Source: Biomphalaria glabrata
Lineage: Eukaryota > Mollusca > Gastropoda > Planorbidae
Length of the DNA stretch: 64,000 bases
Direction: 5' to 3'
Assembly: GCF_947242115.1 (NCBI RefSeq)
Contig: NC_074721.1
Span: forward strand, 2,493,501-2,557,500
The position numbers and the translations under genes are program-made. The notes under the pieces are model-generated. The model was not told the origin of the DNA, ran no database searches, and was given only the letters and a program-made list of their open reading frames with translations. Of the stretch, positions 1-12,115 are shown in pieces. Each line of letters begins with the position of its first letter. Positions within the stretch are counted from its first letter, which is position 1.

Positions 1-314
1 GTTAAAAATAAAAAAGTATGCATACAAGCTTTTAGACCTTTTAAATTCATTTGTGTTGCTATTTTTTTATTCATATTTCAGCTCTGCGACTTTGAGTTCT
101 CTCATTCTAGCATTTTTATCTTCCATGAAACTGATTAAGGTTTTCTTTCACAAATTAATAGCAAGTAGGACAGCAGAATTACTTTGATATTGCATAGGTC
201 TCTAGGTTTTACCACACATAATCACCCTGACATTCTACTGTCTCCAAGACAGTTGCTGTTCCAGCACTTACATTTTAGGTAGAACCAGAGAGTTTGTTTG
301 TTTTACATGTTTCG

Positions 315-476
315 AATGTTCCTTCAGATTTGAAGATAATTTACTTCGTAGTCCAAACCTTCCACAGATTGATGGGGGATGGAAGCGGGGAGGATTTGAA
401 CCTGGGACCATCAATAAGTCAGAACGACAGTCCAGCGCTCAAACCTTATGACCAGGCAGCCATCTACACTGAACAA
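315..476 (-). mobile_element. tRNA-derived SINE, family A, antisense copy
   Basis: Matches in reverse orientation the repeat seen at 621-797, 7415-7592, 35632-35772, 44498-44642, 60360-60530 and 61618-61725. The shared parts are a B-box-like GGTTCAAACCC region (here read backwards as gaacctgggacc) and a tail running 'caactctgaaggaacatccaaaacat'-like, split here as ttcagatttgaag. With the copy at 621-797 it forms a head-to-head pair. A 147-codon open frame over 294-737 is a by-product of the two copies and the DNA between them, not a gene. Confidence 0.6.
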
Positions 477-620
477 GTCTACAAATTCCAGTGTCAGCCT
501 AACCATAGCTCTCAGCGCCCTCACCATATGAGGTTAGCGTATTTGAAAAATGATGTGGGGGTTGGAATTCATTGTTCTTTTTGTAAGGAACATTTCAAAA
601 TAGACAAGTCTAATGGTCTA

Positions 621-797
621 AATGGATGGCTGCCTGGTTATGCGGTATGCACGGTGGACTGTCGTTCGTACTTCTCAATGGTCCCAGATTCATACCCTGC
701 CCGCTGGTATCCCCCGTCATCCTGTGAGAGGTTTTGACTAGGAAGTAAATTTGTCTTCAACTCTGAAGGAACATCCAAAACATATAAAGCATTTTAG
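621..797 (+). mobile_element. tRNA-derived SINE, family A
   Basis: Sense copy of family A: a tRNA-like head (ggctgcctggttatgcgg), a B-box-like part (ggtcccagattcataccctg), a C/T-rich middle and the family tail ending near ggaacatccaaaacat. It lies in the NHEJ1 intron just upstream of the first NHEJ1 exon visible in the window. Confidence 0.65.
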
Positions 798-869
798 AAA
801 TATTTAACAAACAAAAGCATATCTAAATATCAAAACATTTGATTAAAAATGTCATTCTTACTTATTAAG

Positions 870-3800
870 GGAAGAGACCATTTAACAGTTCCACTACTAG
901 TGATGGTAGGAGAGATGTATCGACAACAGAAGGAGCTGTTTAAAGTGCTAGAGGCTAAAGACAATCAGATCAAAGACTACAAAAGTCAAGGAGCCAAAGT
1001 TTCCAGAAGTAAGTAGACACACAAAACTTACATAAAAGTGTGTGAATCATGTACTAGTTAGTAAAGGTTAGGGTTGACTGAAATTAAAATAATGTCTTTG
1101 TTTAATCCCCAGAATATCTAGAGACTTTGCCATTTGACAGTGTAGCATTTTATAACAACATGACAACATCCAAGGTTTGACTTGGTGTTTGCAGATTGAC
1201 ATAATTAGTTTGCGATGAAGTCATTTTAAATAGCCCTACCTATAAATTAATTTATTATTTAAAATATTTGATGATTTTTTGTTAAGTATTACTGGACAAA
1301 GAAATCTAATATGACACCTTTGTAATATGATTTAATGTTGTTAAAGAACAATAAAACTAAGTTATTTCTGTACTGCATTGTATTTTAGTGTTTCATCATT
1401 GTTAATATTTTACATCTAGTTGATTCTAATATTCAATACACTGGTCATTGACTCTGAATTTTGTATTTGTTAGCATCTAAACATTATTGAAAGCTGGAGA
1501 TATATTCTTTTAATGTATGAGTTCAAGCTTTTGATTTGATTTCAGGGTTTTGAGGAAGAAGTAAAGAGTTTTGGAGAGAAAACATTCACCTCTGAAGCAC
1601 AAGAGCTCTACAGAGACATCATCACTAAACAATCATGGCTAAAGAGCAGTCCTGTGAAAAGTAAGAACATTAAATCTCTTATTATTGAACACACTTCTTT
1701 CAATTCATGCTTAGTCAACTATCCTTATAAAGTAAAGTTTCCCTTTGAGACCATGTGATCTCATAAATACAAAGATTAGGCACATTTCTTATACTGTATG
1801 CTACGACTAATTTTTCCCTAGTACCCTTAGAGCATGGAAATGGTTGCCTGACTCAGCCATGAATTTGCAGTGTTTGTCTCTAATTAACTTGCAGACTAGA
1901 TCAATACATGCTTAAGACAGAATCATCTCTTTTTTTTTTGCTGAAAACCCTAGACAATATCTTATGATAACAGTTGGTAGAAAAAGGCGCCAGAGAACTT
2001 TAATTGAAGAGGATGAATATTCCATGAGAAGAAAAATTGCTGAAATGCACATCTTGTGATGGTGAAAGTGTATCAAGGATTGGCCTCTTTAACCACTTGA
2101 GAAGTTGCAAAGTAGAAATATGCTCTCGTGAGACATAATAAGGCTTGTCTTCGAATCCTTAGATTAGTGAGACATAGAATGCAAATAGATGTACCAAAAT
2201 TTAAAAAAAATATAATTTTTTTGAAGCCAATTGGATTGCATAAATAGATTTACTGAACTAAAAGAAGACTATCATTCTATCTTAGAAAACAGTTCTATCT
2301 TAGTAAAACACACTTCATTTAATCAAGATGTATCACCTATTTACACTATCACAGGTCACAACCAACAGACTACAGTAACAATACAAATTTGATTAAAATA
2401 CTAACACAAATATCAGTACAAACAACACAGAGTTAAGGTCATGACTATGACCATTTAAGTAGTCAAGGTTAGCTACCATTAAAACTCAAAGATCTAGTGC
2501 TGGTACAAGGTCTCATTGGTAAACATGTTTTAGTCAAACTATTGAATTGTAAATAAAGGGAAATAATCTACTTATCTTCAAATACTGTGCGTTTTCTATG
2601 ACAGGTGACAAAATTACTTCTTCCGAAGAAAGTATAAATGGCAAACCTTCTGATCCAAGTGTTGAATCTTGGGCCAATCGATTTCCTGGCTCTGTTGTAC
2701 CTAAAGATAATTCACCTAACAAAATCTCTCCAGAGAAATCTGAGGGCAAGAGTCCTGCTTCATCCAGCAGTGAAGCATCACCGCTAAAGGTACACTTTGA
2801 ATTTATATTGTGCTATTCTGTTTCTGATTCCTTTTCTTTACAGCCTAATAGGGATTCTTACTTATTATCCCATAGATTAGCAGAAATATAATTGAATAGT
2901 ATCAAGTTATTTTTTTCTAAATTTGACTCCACATTTGTTTAGCTTGTCATTGGTTGTTAACTAAAACTGCATTTACTCATAATGAGTTCATTTCATAGCT
3001 AACTCCACCACACATGCATTTTTCTCTTCAAATGTCTCTTAAATTCATGATGAAAAAAAAAATGTAATTTTTTTGTTTTACTAGCTGGATATAACCTGCT
3101 GCATGCGGACCTCACCTCGGGTATTACTGATTATATATAGATCTTTGTCAAACTTGAAGAATGTTCCCGTTCGGATTTTAAAATTTTGCCTAGAAAATAG
3201 AAGTATAGAGTTTGAAAATGGGTTTACCCGTTCAGCCAACATATTCATATCCAATATAAAATACTGTGAAAGTGGGTTTACCCGATTTGTTAAAAAGGTT
3301 CGCCCTTCAATAGAGATACAATTAGGTACTTATTTTCTATTCTTAAAACCCTTCGTTTGTGGAAGGGACATTAAACATAAACTACGGTCTCTGCCACAAT
3401 CTAAGGAGAATTTATGCTAAGTCTTATCAAGATTGGTCAAACAGTTTTGATTTTTATTCGGGACATGCATACATACATGCGCTTTACTTTCTGCTTTACA
3501 GTATAGATGTTAGCTTTCTACAATTTCATTAAGTAAGGGAAGGAGCTTAATGCATTATTACATGTATTTAGTTGGAGAGCTCTCATAAAGGCTGTGGGAC
3601 ACATATTTAAGACCAAAGTATGCTGCTGGTAAAATCATTGGCAAAAAACAAATCCCATTGGGGCAGTTGTTTGCGACAAACATCTATAAAAAAGCTAACA
3701 AGATCCTCGAAATAAAGGATCACCCTCTGTGTCAGGATTTTATGATTTTACCATCACTAAAGAGATACAAGACACCGATAGCAAAGACAAACAGACACAA

Positions 3801-4439
3801 ACACTCTTCTGTTCCCCTGGCAATCAAATCATTAAATAGGAACAATCTGATATAAACTTTGTCACATGTAAATTATGAGTGAGTCTGGTGTGAATGTACA
3901 CTTTGGTTTCTTATAGTTGTAATGTTTTTTTGCTTGGTGTAATGCACAAATTGTAAGAAGAATTTCCATACGGACATTAAAGATTATTATTATTAAGACA
4001 GAAAGTAAATTAAACAGACCACCTGATGACAACAGCTTTGTCTACACAAGATGCAGAAAAATATATGATTCACAACTGGGTTTGCGTAGTCATTTGAAAC
4101 ACTGCACTCACCCTTAATGTTTGAAATCAACTACATTGCCATTATTATGTATTTAGTAGTTATGACTTTTTTTTTCTTTTAATTTAACATAGGTGTAAGT
4201 GGAAAATAGAAAATCAATTGCATGTACACATGGTGAACACAAATTGTTTGGCTCAATATTAGTTCAGTCCTACAATCTTAAACAGCTTTCCCTGGACATG
4301 TACAAATATACCACCTAACGATTATACTTTACAGGACAGTGAACTTCTTCGTCGCCAAGCATTGGAAAGAAAGCTTGAACTGGAAGCTGCCAAGGAGCAA
4401 GAGAAAGGAAAGAAGAAGAAAAGAAAATTAAAATTTTGA
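870..4439 (+). CDS. NHEJ1: NHEJ1/XLF, non-homologous end-joining factor 1, 3' part
   Basis: XLF pairs with XRCC4 to bridge broken DNA ends and stimulates ligase IV in the nucleus. Exons: 870-1008, 1113-1174, 1546-1660, 2605-2789, 4335-4439; every intron is GT-AG and the phases agree, giving 201 residues. The first exon (HLTVPLLVMVGEMYRQQKEL, then KDNQIKDYKSQGAKVSR) matches the human XLF segment around SQHLIRPLMGM and IQDYQESGA; LETLPFDSVAFYNN matches LKTEPFEENSFLEQF. This is the coiled-coil stalk following the head domain. The fourth exon is a Ser/Pro-rich low-complexity linker. The last exon ends KKKKRKLKF, a basic run plus a terminal aromatic, as in the Ku-binding motif (X-KBM) at the XLF C terminus. 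Roughly the first 130 residues (head domain) must lie left of base 1. Possible polyadenylation signals are AATAAA near 4638 and 5290. Convergent with CCDC12. Confidence 0.88.
1765..1940 (+). mobile_element. LINE 3'-end fragment (IRAWNGLP family)
   Basis: Decayed copy, in the third NHEJ1 intron of the window, of the LINE 3' end better kept at 36001-36470 and 46090-46430: 'aggcacatttcttat...ctagtaccc.tagagcatgg.aatggttgcctgactcagcc...'. Related copies encode the IRAWNGLP-like C terminus of the reverse-transcriptase ORF. A further LINE-like scrap follows at 2000-2175. Confidence 0.55.
3103..3420 (+). other. Open stretch in NHEJ1 intron, origin unknown
   Basis: A 105-codon open frame inside the last NHEJ1 intron of the window. 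It contains two related blocks around 3217-3232 and 3270-3284 (gggtttacccg...). I do not recognise the peptide. It lies among LINE fragments (3550-3990, 4005-4137), so a repeat remnant is more likely than a gene. Confidence 0.3.
3550..3990 (+). mobile_element. LINE 3'-end fragment
   Basis: The frame at 3658-3855 (with KKANKILEIKDHPLC, then LPSLKRYKTPIAKTNRHKHS) resembles the C-terminal end of molluscan non-LTR reverse-transcriptase ORFs. The short A/T-rich 3' end with attattattatta at about 3985 fits a LINE terminus. It sits in an NHEJ1 intron. Confidence 0.5.
4005..4137 (+). mobile_element. LINE 3'-end fragment (GLRSHLKHCTHP family)
   Basis: Frame reading CRKIYDSQLGLRSHLKHC, THP, stop, then the family tail 'cccttaatgtttgaaatcaa..acattgcc..attattat'. 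Other copies occur at 11885-12115, 44240-44325 and 48885-49275, and in reverse at 50130-50245 and in 50410-51530. The Cys/His spacing looks like a terminal zinc-finger of the LINE ORF. Confidence 0.6.
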
Positions 4440-5374
4440 TCTTGTCTCTTAGCATGGGTTTTAAAAATTCAATTTAAATTTTACCCAATAACTACTTTTC
4501 TGATGTTAATAAGTTGAGTCCAACTATAAAGCAAAAAAGGCGAAATTGTAAAAACCAACTTGTGTTAAATTATTTTAAATAATAATACAAGAAAAAAAAA
4601 AGGTTTATCAAATAGAACAACTTGTCTAGTTTCAATAATAAAAAAACCCTACATGTTTTAAAATGCTCCATTTCTTGGGCAAGCCTCATACACTGCAGTA
4701 TCAGCAAATTTTATTTACAGAAAAAAAATCCCCAGAGCTATACACATCCAGTATGTACTTAAGAAAAGAAAATTGCAAAGTTTTTTCTTGTTCTGAACAG
4801 ACATGAAGAGCTCTTCTTATATGAAAGTTTTAAAAACTGCAGGCAGCATCCTATCACATCATACTTTAATCTTAATCAACCATAGGCACATCTATCAAAA
4901 TAGTAGTTATCGGGTTATTAAAATTTGTCAATTTTATGTCATTAAGAATTGTAGAGCTCAGTAATCTTATCTTATATAATACAGACGTTACTTCAAAAAA
5001 GAAGATGGAGATTAGACTGAGAAAATATTTGTACTTTCTGTGATAACCTAACTTAATGACACATTATGCTGAGATAAATTTGCACATATATTTCGTACAA
5101 ATAAATAAATAAAAAGTGTTTACTATTGAAGATTCAAATTAATTTAATACTAAGAATTTTTAAGTTATTCTTTTCAACAATTTTTACCATAAATATCTTG
5201 AGCCGATGTCTTAATAATGTTGTCATTGTTTACTTGTCTATTGTGTACTTCTAATAATGTTTATGTTAAACTCAATTGTAAATAAACAACAATAAAAGTG
5301 AACATTTTATTTTTTTTTATTTACAAAAGTCAACATTATAAATATCTTTACAAAAAAAAAAAACAAAGGCTGCA

Positions 5375-5512
5375 TGATGACCTAAAAAATTAAGGTCAAC
5401 ATGAAGATCCCTTCAACTCATGTCAGTATGATGACCCACAAAACTTGGGTCAACGTGATGATCCATACAACTCAGGTCAATATGTTGACCCACAAAACAC
5501 AAGTCAACAGAT
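5375..5512 (+). repeat. Imperfect tandem repeat, TGACC/GGTCA-rich
   Basis: Four to five degenerate units of about 32 bases (gatgacccacaaaacttgggtcaacgtgatgatcc-like) alternate tgacc and ggtca, so each unit can fold on itself. It lies between the convergent ends of NHEJ1 and CCDC12, inside or just past the CCDC12 3' untranslated region. Confidence 0.55.
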
Positions 5513-6024
5513 CTGGTTCCTAATTATAAGCAAAATAATGTGTGTTTTGCTGAATTTTAATTTAAGGCAACTTTACTTTCAGAGGCAAGTTAAAAGTTGG
5601 TAAGAAATGTAATATTTCAGGAAACACAGTTGGGCACTTTTCATTTCTTTTTTTTTTGTATACTACTGCCACTAGCTAACCCAATGAAAAATATCATTAC
5701 ATTTACTTAATTTTAGGTCTGTTATCACAACTTAAAAGAGGATAACTGGACTTAGTTTAAGTTTATATGATGCCTTAGGCAATCAACAAGATTAATATTG
5801 AGTGCTCTTCTTTTAAAAATGATTCTATGGACCATATTTAAATTATTAGAAATTTGCACTATTTGACAAATTTTTAATAAAATATCAGTAAAGATGAAAC
5901 ATTTATGGAATTCAATTTCCCCCTGATCCTAAGTGATAAATTAATAGGAACCTTAGTCTTTTTGTCAAAGACAACTATTAATGAACATTTGAAAAGTACT
6001 AATTTAAGAAGACATCGAAAAGCA

Positions 6025-9000
6025 TTAAGTCATATTTTTAGTGTTATTGCGTGTGAGAGCCTCTCCCATTACGACAGATGCTAAGTCCTCTTGACTTGCT
6101 TTCAATCTTTCACCTGAAGAAGTACATAGTCATAGATTAGTCAACATAAGACTGCACTGTAATTAAACTTTTAGACACAATTTTTTTTAGCTATTACCAA
6201 AAACACAAAAAAAAACAGGCTCATCCCTACAATTTTCTAAAATATATTTTTATAAAAGTTAAGAATCAAATTGCATATTAACTAACACAAAATAATTGAT
6301 CCACTCAAAATCATGACTTAAATTCTAATCTTTATCAAAATTTTAAAAAAGCTAACAGTCAGTCGACTAAAAATACTGCTTACAAAATACTTACGAATCA
6401 ATTCAGCAATGGCTCTTTGTGTCTTACGTTCTAATTTGTCCAATTTTTTACTGATATCTCTCTTTAAGTCCCAGTCTGGCTTACGAGGTGCCAAGTTACT
6501 CAAGTCCTGAAATAGATGTATATATCACATTTTTCCTGTAAAAATTAGGGGGGTTAGTATGTATCATACAACTGTGTTATAAAGTTAACTTACTAGAAAT
6601 TACAGATTAAGTAGAATCAATATATAGATGTTTTTTTTTAGTTTCAGTTTAAGTCCTTAAAAGGAAAGGTCTGGGCGCATTACGAAAAATGAAATGTTTA
6701 AAAGAACTATATGGTAAAAAGAAAGAGTGGCTATTAACTAGTCTACATTTAATCTCCGAATATCCAAGGGAGTTGAATTAGTAGTTGAAACTCAGAATCT
6801 TAGTCTTCCAAATTTTCATTAGGTTGTTCACGATTGTACAGGACAGGCTTAGACAGGTTTATCTTTTCCAATAAGGACTCTACCTCTCCTGTTCTGTTTT
6901 TATCTTTTCCAATAAGGACTCTACTCTCTGTCTGTTTTTATCTTTTCCAATAAGGACTCTACTCCCTGTCTGTTTGATCATAAGTAAAAGAGATGCGATT
7001 TAGGTGACGGCTACTGAATGTGCAATTATGACAGCATTAATTCAAAGCGAAGGACAGTTGAGGCCAGGCTTTCATAGAAGCAACATCTTTTATTCTAGTG
7101 ACTGAGACTAGACTGTTCCCGTTCTGGATTAATTGTTCATATTCTACATTCACATGTTGATTGACTTTATTGTAAGTGTCTTGATCTTTGTGTCTAAACA
7201 AGGACTCAAAAGTGATACTGTGCGTTTGGACCATCATTAAGTTTATAGATAAATCAGTGTACACTTACAACATCTGTGACAACATGATCTGTTTGGCCAG
7301 TTTCCATGTCTTCTTTGATAGATTTGGTGGCTGAAAATGTTTTCAAGTCATTAGAATATGAACAATGAAGACATGTTGATTTAATAGAATACACAATTTA
7401 TAAAATGAACACTAATTCTAGCATGGCTGAATAAATTGCCTTGTAATATGGTATGCACCTTGAGCTGTCATCTTGATGGTACCAGGTTACAACTCTACCC
7501 ACCATCCCCTGCCCTCCTGCTGAAGATTTGGGGTACTATGTAATTTACTTCAATTCTGACAGAACATCCCAAAGCATGTAAAACAAGTTCTATTCAAAAT
7601 ATTCTAAGAGTTATACAATTGTATCCTTCTGGCCTAATTATTATTTCATTTCAACTATTTTTTCATTCAATCTGATAATTTTTTTAATCCAACTAGAAAC
7701 TCTGTGACATAAAAAAAAATTGAACTACTTCATAATTTTTAAATACTAAAATTTCAGATGATACATTTCAAAGACTACTTATAATTCTTTAATTGTTCTA
7801 TTAATTCTGCCTGAGAACAACATTTTTGGTAATAAATCAAGAATAAAATGTAACAATCAAACTGTCCCTAGTTCATGCATGTTAATCAATGACTTCAATT
7901 CTGCCAATTCATTGGTTTTCCTGAGTGACTCAGTCACTCATTTTATGCTCTAATAGCACCAGGAAAGAAGGAGCATTTGTTCAAATTTGTCCTAGCATTT
8001 GGAAGAAGGAATGTGCCTCATCTTTGTTTGCAATCATAAATAATTACCATCTTCTGGCTTTGCTGACTGTATGGAAAGTTCTTTGAGTCTATCACTTTCT
8101 GGCTTATAACTTCTAAATACTGGCCTGTTGAATAGAAAACAATCACATAATTAGAATAAAACAATCAATCATAATTATCAATAGGATCCATTTTTGAGTT
8201 AAAAGATTAGTTTGTCATGACACATTATATTCACATTTGTCTCGAGCAGTGTTTCCCAAACTGTGGAACACTAGGCCTGAATAGGTTGTTCCACAAATAT
8301 TAGAATAATTAACTAGAAGACCACCACATTAAATAATCTGTAAAAAAAAATAATAATTTATAAGCAAAGTATTCCACTAAATACACAGAATGTGTGAAGT
8401 GTTCTGTTAAGGAAAAAAATTTGGGAAACTCTGAAGAGTAACACCATTAGTAAAATCACTAAACAATGAGACTCTTCAGGACAGAAGACTAACAAGTGAT
8501 GTAGCAATAATACATACAACATTGACCCATAACTTACAAATCCAAAACCACAAGTGAATAAAATGCTCAGAAAGAAACAAAGACATATTTCTTAGTCCTT
8601 ATACTAGGGCAAATTCTTACAAGTGCTCCTTCCTCAGTAGTGACATTAGAGCATGGAATGGGTTGCTTATAATAGAGCATGGAACAGGTTGGCCAAATCA
8701 GCCAAGAAAACCATATAAGTTTCTAATTAACATGTTCACTTGGATTAACACATCAAGATGATCAATATGCAATTGTCAAAAAACTTTAAACCTTCTTTTT
8801 TAAAAAAATGGCTGTGATTTAGAATTTTTTAGATAATGAATAATGAATTAAAGACAAGATGACTATATTTTTTTTTGTTTGACAATTTTATTAAACCACC
8901 TGACAAGCTATTGTACAGCAGGATAGAGGCTTATATCATATACTGGTAAATACAAAAATCTTGTTTTAAAAATCATTTTTTGATTCACTCAAATTCATGA

Positions 9001-9826
9001 ACTTTTATCCCTTTGTGTACCCCTTTTTACAAGCTAAATATCTGTAAATCTAGGTATCTAAAATATTCTTTCAAATAAATATATTTTAATAGACTAAATC
9101 TCAAATCTGAAGATTCTTTTACTAATCTACATTATTGTTCTATAATAATTAGATATAGATCTAGAACAATATAGAAGCTTATTGTGTTGAAAACTTGACA
9201 ACCAGGAGCATTTTTTTTAGACTCTATTTAAAGAAAATTATAGTTTTTCATAATTTAATAAATATTTACTAATGATATTTTAAAATTTTAATTTCATTTT
9301 GATTTCCTAATTATAAATTATAAAGAAAAATTCCTCCTTTGAAACTGTATAGTTTGATATATACTTTTGTATATGTATTCACAATAGTTTTTGAAATATT
9401 CACAGTAAAAAATATTTTGCTTCACTTTTTTTTTTATTTCTCTAGATCTAAGTCTATATAAACTCCATTCATACTGTCCATAGGACCTCCTAGGATGTCA
9501 GGACACTTAGGGACTTAGGCTAATACTAGTAATAGTAATACTACTAATTGTAACTAATAGAGTATTATAATTATACTATTTATTAATTTCACTATTATTA
9601 TAATATTATAATTATAGAGTAGTACTAGTAAGTAGTAATAGACCTAATCTTAGACATTTATTATGATTTATATTTAGATCTGAATGATATACTTTGGTAA
9701 TTTCTCGGTTTCTTTTTCTTCTTCTTGTTGAACTGCATCACTTTGAGCAGATTGTCGCTCACGGAGTGCTTTTAATCGTTCTTTTCTTTTCAAAGCTTCA
9801 TCATTCAATGTTCCCACAGCAGCCAT
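6025..9826 (-). CDS. CCDC12: CCDC12, spliceosome-associated coiled-coil protein
   Basis: CCDC12 (fission yeast Cwf18) is a small nuclear component of the spliceosome around the active centre. Coding exons in transcript order: 9826-9693, 8124-8048, 7330-7269, 6506-6395, 6113-6025. All introns are GT-AG with matching phases, giving 157 residues against 166 in human. Exon 1 starts MAAVGTLNDEALKRKERLKA, aligned to human VGRLEEEALRRKERLKALRE. Exon 4 carries the hallmark NLAPRKPDWDLKRDISKKLD, followed by TQRAIAELI; exon 5 gives RERLKASQEDLASVV, like human RERLKGQEDSLASAV. An upstream in-frame ATG at about 9964 would add about 46 residues with no counterpart, so the ATG at 9826 is preferred. The 3' untranslated region probably runs to about 5.3 kb, where TTTATT (reverse AATAAA) occurs. 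Confidence 0.95.
6855..6978 (+). repeat. Tandem repeat, about 38-40 bp x 3
   Basis: Three copies of a unit beginning tttatcttttccaataagga and ending ctgtctgttt, in CCDC12 intron 3. No coding role is seen. Confidence 0.75.
7415..7592 (+). mobile_element. tRNA-derived SINE, family A, decayed
   Basis: Matches 621-797 and 60360-60530 with many changes: 'gccttgtaatatggtatgcacc', 'gatggtaccaggttacaactctaccc' (degenerate B box), 'tcaattctgacagaacatcc..aaagcatgtaaaac' tail. It lies in CCDC12 intron 2. Confidence 0.6.
8248..8436 (+). mobile_element. Probable hAT-type MITE
   Basis: An insert of about 190 bases bounded by cagtgtttcccaaac and its imperfect reverse complement tttgggaaactctg, the usual form of hAT terminal repeats. 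A second inner palindromic pair (gtggaacac / gtgttctg) lies inside. No coding frame. The 8-bp target duplication is not clear, so the family is tentative. It lies in CCDC12 intron 1. Confidence 0.45.
8455..8775 (+). mobile_element. LINE 3'-end fragment (IRAWNGLP family)
   Basis: Runs from 'gactcttcaggacagaagac' through 'attagagcatggaatgggtt', 'ccaaatcagccaagaaaacc' and 'ggattaacacatcaagatga', matching the copies at 36001-36470 and 46090-46430. An internal duplication of the 'agagcatggaa..ggttg' part is visible at 8650-8690. It lies in CCDC12 intron 1. Confidence 0.6.
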
Positions 9827-11484
9827 GTTTATTGCATTAGAATAGTCTCCCCTCCCTATATCTAGGTCATATAAGTAAATATAGGTCTGTGATCTAGATT
9901 TAGGAAAGAAACAAAATACAATTTGCCTGATTGGACACTCATGACAATGGACAGTAACAAACATCTGGGCCTCTAGTGTCGGGATATCGTGATGTTAGAT
10001 AGAAGGCGTGAAATGCCACAGACACAGAATGAAGACGAAGTCTTGACTTCTTAAGAAAAATTTAAACGATTGTCTAAACGCGCTCTCGTTTCCAGGCCTA
10101 CATATTTTCAGTTATCGCGATGGGACACATATAGGCCTATTTACGTATATCTATAAGCCTACGCATATGCTTCTTCTTCCTCGTTCTAATTTTCATGTTG
10201 GAGCGTTCAGATGACTGACCAATACATGAGATGAACTGCGCAGCGGTTTCCAAAATCAGGGAAATCTCTATATAGTTATATCTTTCTATTGGGGTGTTTT
10301 TTGGGACCAGTGTCTTGTACGGGCCTCTAGATGTTTTAGCACATTGATGACAACTTTTTTTTTCTGTATGGGTCGCGTCTTTAAAAAAGGAACTGACACT
10401 TTTCCATATTTACGAGTTCATAAAATGTGGTAGCAGTTTTGCGATACCATCACTGGCTAGATTTGACTTACGGGCTGTAGTATAGGCATCACTGTTGACT
10501 GAAATATCTTATATCTTATAAATCTAGGACAACGTTTCTCAAATCTGTGAGCAAGCTCGCCTGGGGGATTACGCGTTGCCCTTTTTTTTTTTATTTCGTA
10601 TTATTTTATCCTGTATGGAACTTAAATCAATTTAGTTACGGACACTTGTAGCAGAATATTTAGATTATATTTAAATATTGTATATTCAGTTTTTAATTAT
10701 AGATCTAGAACTTTATTAAATGATTTCTATTTTTATGTCATCTAGGCCTAGGTATGTATAATGATTTATATTGAATCAGTAAATAATCTAGATCTAGAAT
10801 TGGCACAGATCTACATCTACCTAAATCTATATTATAGATCTACATATGGGAAAGGACCAATGGCGAACGCTTTTGTGCCAGTTTTTAGTTTAGAATTTAT
10901 AACTCCGCAATGGTTAAACTTATAATAAAAATGAAAACATCTGCGGACTCCTCAGCTATTGGGCGATAAAACTAAATTTGATTATTTTTTCCATATCAGC
11001 TATTAAATTTATAAATCAAGTCAACTTGCGGTAGGGGTCAGACCTAATCAGCGAACGCAATTTTCGCGGGAGTCATAATGAGCGAAAGGCCGTAAAAAAT
11101 AGCGAAATAGCATGTTAAAATATAGGAAATTATGCTTCAATTAGTTCTATCATCTAACTTCTTCCATGAAGCATTATAACTATTGTCCTCCTTGTGGCAT
11201 TAGGCCTAAATTTGTTTTCACTTTTCTCGTGCTCCACATCTCCTTTCTCTGCTTGTAACTGATGTCTATATATAGCCTACGAAACTTGCGATCTATTTTT
11301 TTTTTTAAAGAAAGAAAGAAACTACAAAATTCTATCTCGCCACCTTCCTATAGGCTAGTCCACGTCGTACTACTCTCCATTTCATAAACTCTCGTTACTG
11401 CAACTATTCTTTTTAAAAGAACTTTTGTTTAGTGCACTTAATCACCATCAACTCGATCTCCCCCCCCCCCACACACACACAAGC

Positions 11485-11605
11485 TGATTGACCCAAAGGC
11501 AGATCCCGAATGCGATGGATTGATGATGTTATGGAGACAGATCTACAACAGCTTGGGTTTCGGGCATGGAGACGAAAGGCTCAGGAGAGATCTTGTAATT
11601 TTATA
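11485..11605 (+). mobile_element. LINE 3'-end fragment (RMRWIDDV family)
   Basis: Frame with RMRWIDDVMETDLQQLGFRA then WRRKAQ. It matches the copy at 42225-42475 ([20 protein letters not shown]), which also keeps the ending through the tggatggatgg tail. Such ends are the C terminus of a non-LTR reverse-transcriptase ORF. Inside the candidate transposon 10848-12660. Confidence 0.6.
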
Positions 11606-11884
11606 CATGTATATTATATGGTAACTCTTATATTTATTACTAAATATATAGTTCGCGTTTTTCCGATCCTGAAATCGAATATTTTCTCCTGGAAAACTCT
11701 TGGAAATCTCCTAATAATCCTAATCTCAGAATGGTGGGGGAACCCTGTGAAAATGAATTCTGCACTTCTTTTAAACATTTATACACATATTAATATCATT
11801 AATTAGTAACAAGATGTTAACCAGCCAGTTAAAAAAAAAGGAGGACGGCAAAACTGAGTCCCCCCCTCCCCCCCCCCCCCGTAT

Positions 11885-12115
11885 AAGCACTGTTAAGATC
11901 AACTAAAGCGTCATTTCACCCTCACTGGCATAGAGGAAAGTAACTGCCAGCAAATGACCTCTGAAACTGTTGGAGAGCTGCGAGTCAAACATTTTAGACG
12001 GAAAGAAAATGCGGGAAAATATGCTGGTCGCAACTGGGCGTAGTCATGCGAAACACGTAGTGATGCACTCATCCTTAATCTTCGAAATCCAAGACATTGG
12101 GTTAAGGTTAAAAAT
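11885..12115 (+). mobile_element. LINE 3'-end fragment (GLRSHLKHCTHP family)
   Basis: Parallels 48950-49260 closely: 'gatcaactaaagcgtcatttcaccctcactggcatagaggaaagtaactg' at the left and 'cactcatccttaatcttcgaaatccaagacattg' at the right. Broken in all frames. Confidence 0.6.

Noticed and set aside
294-737. 147-codon open frame
   Set aside because: It runs across two inverted SINE copies and the DNA between them; no domain, no splice context.
3103-3420. Possible extra NHEJ1 exon
   Set aside because: XLF has no counterpart, and joining 2789 to 4335 gives an uninterrupted, in-phase protein without it.
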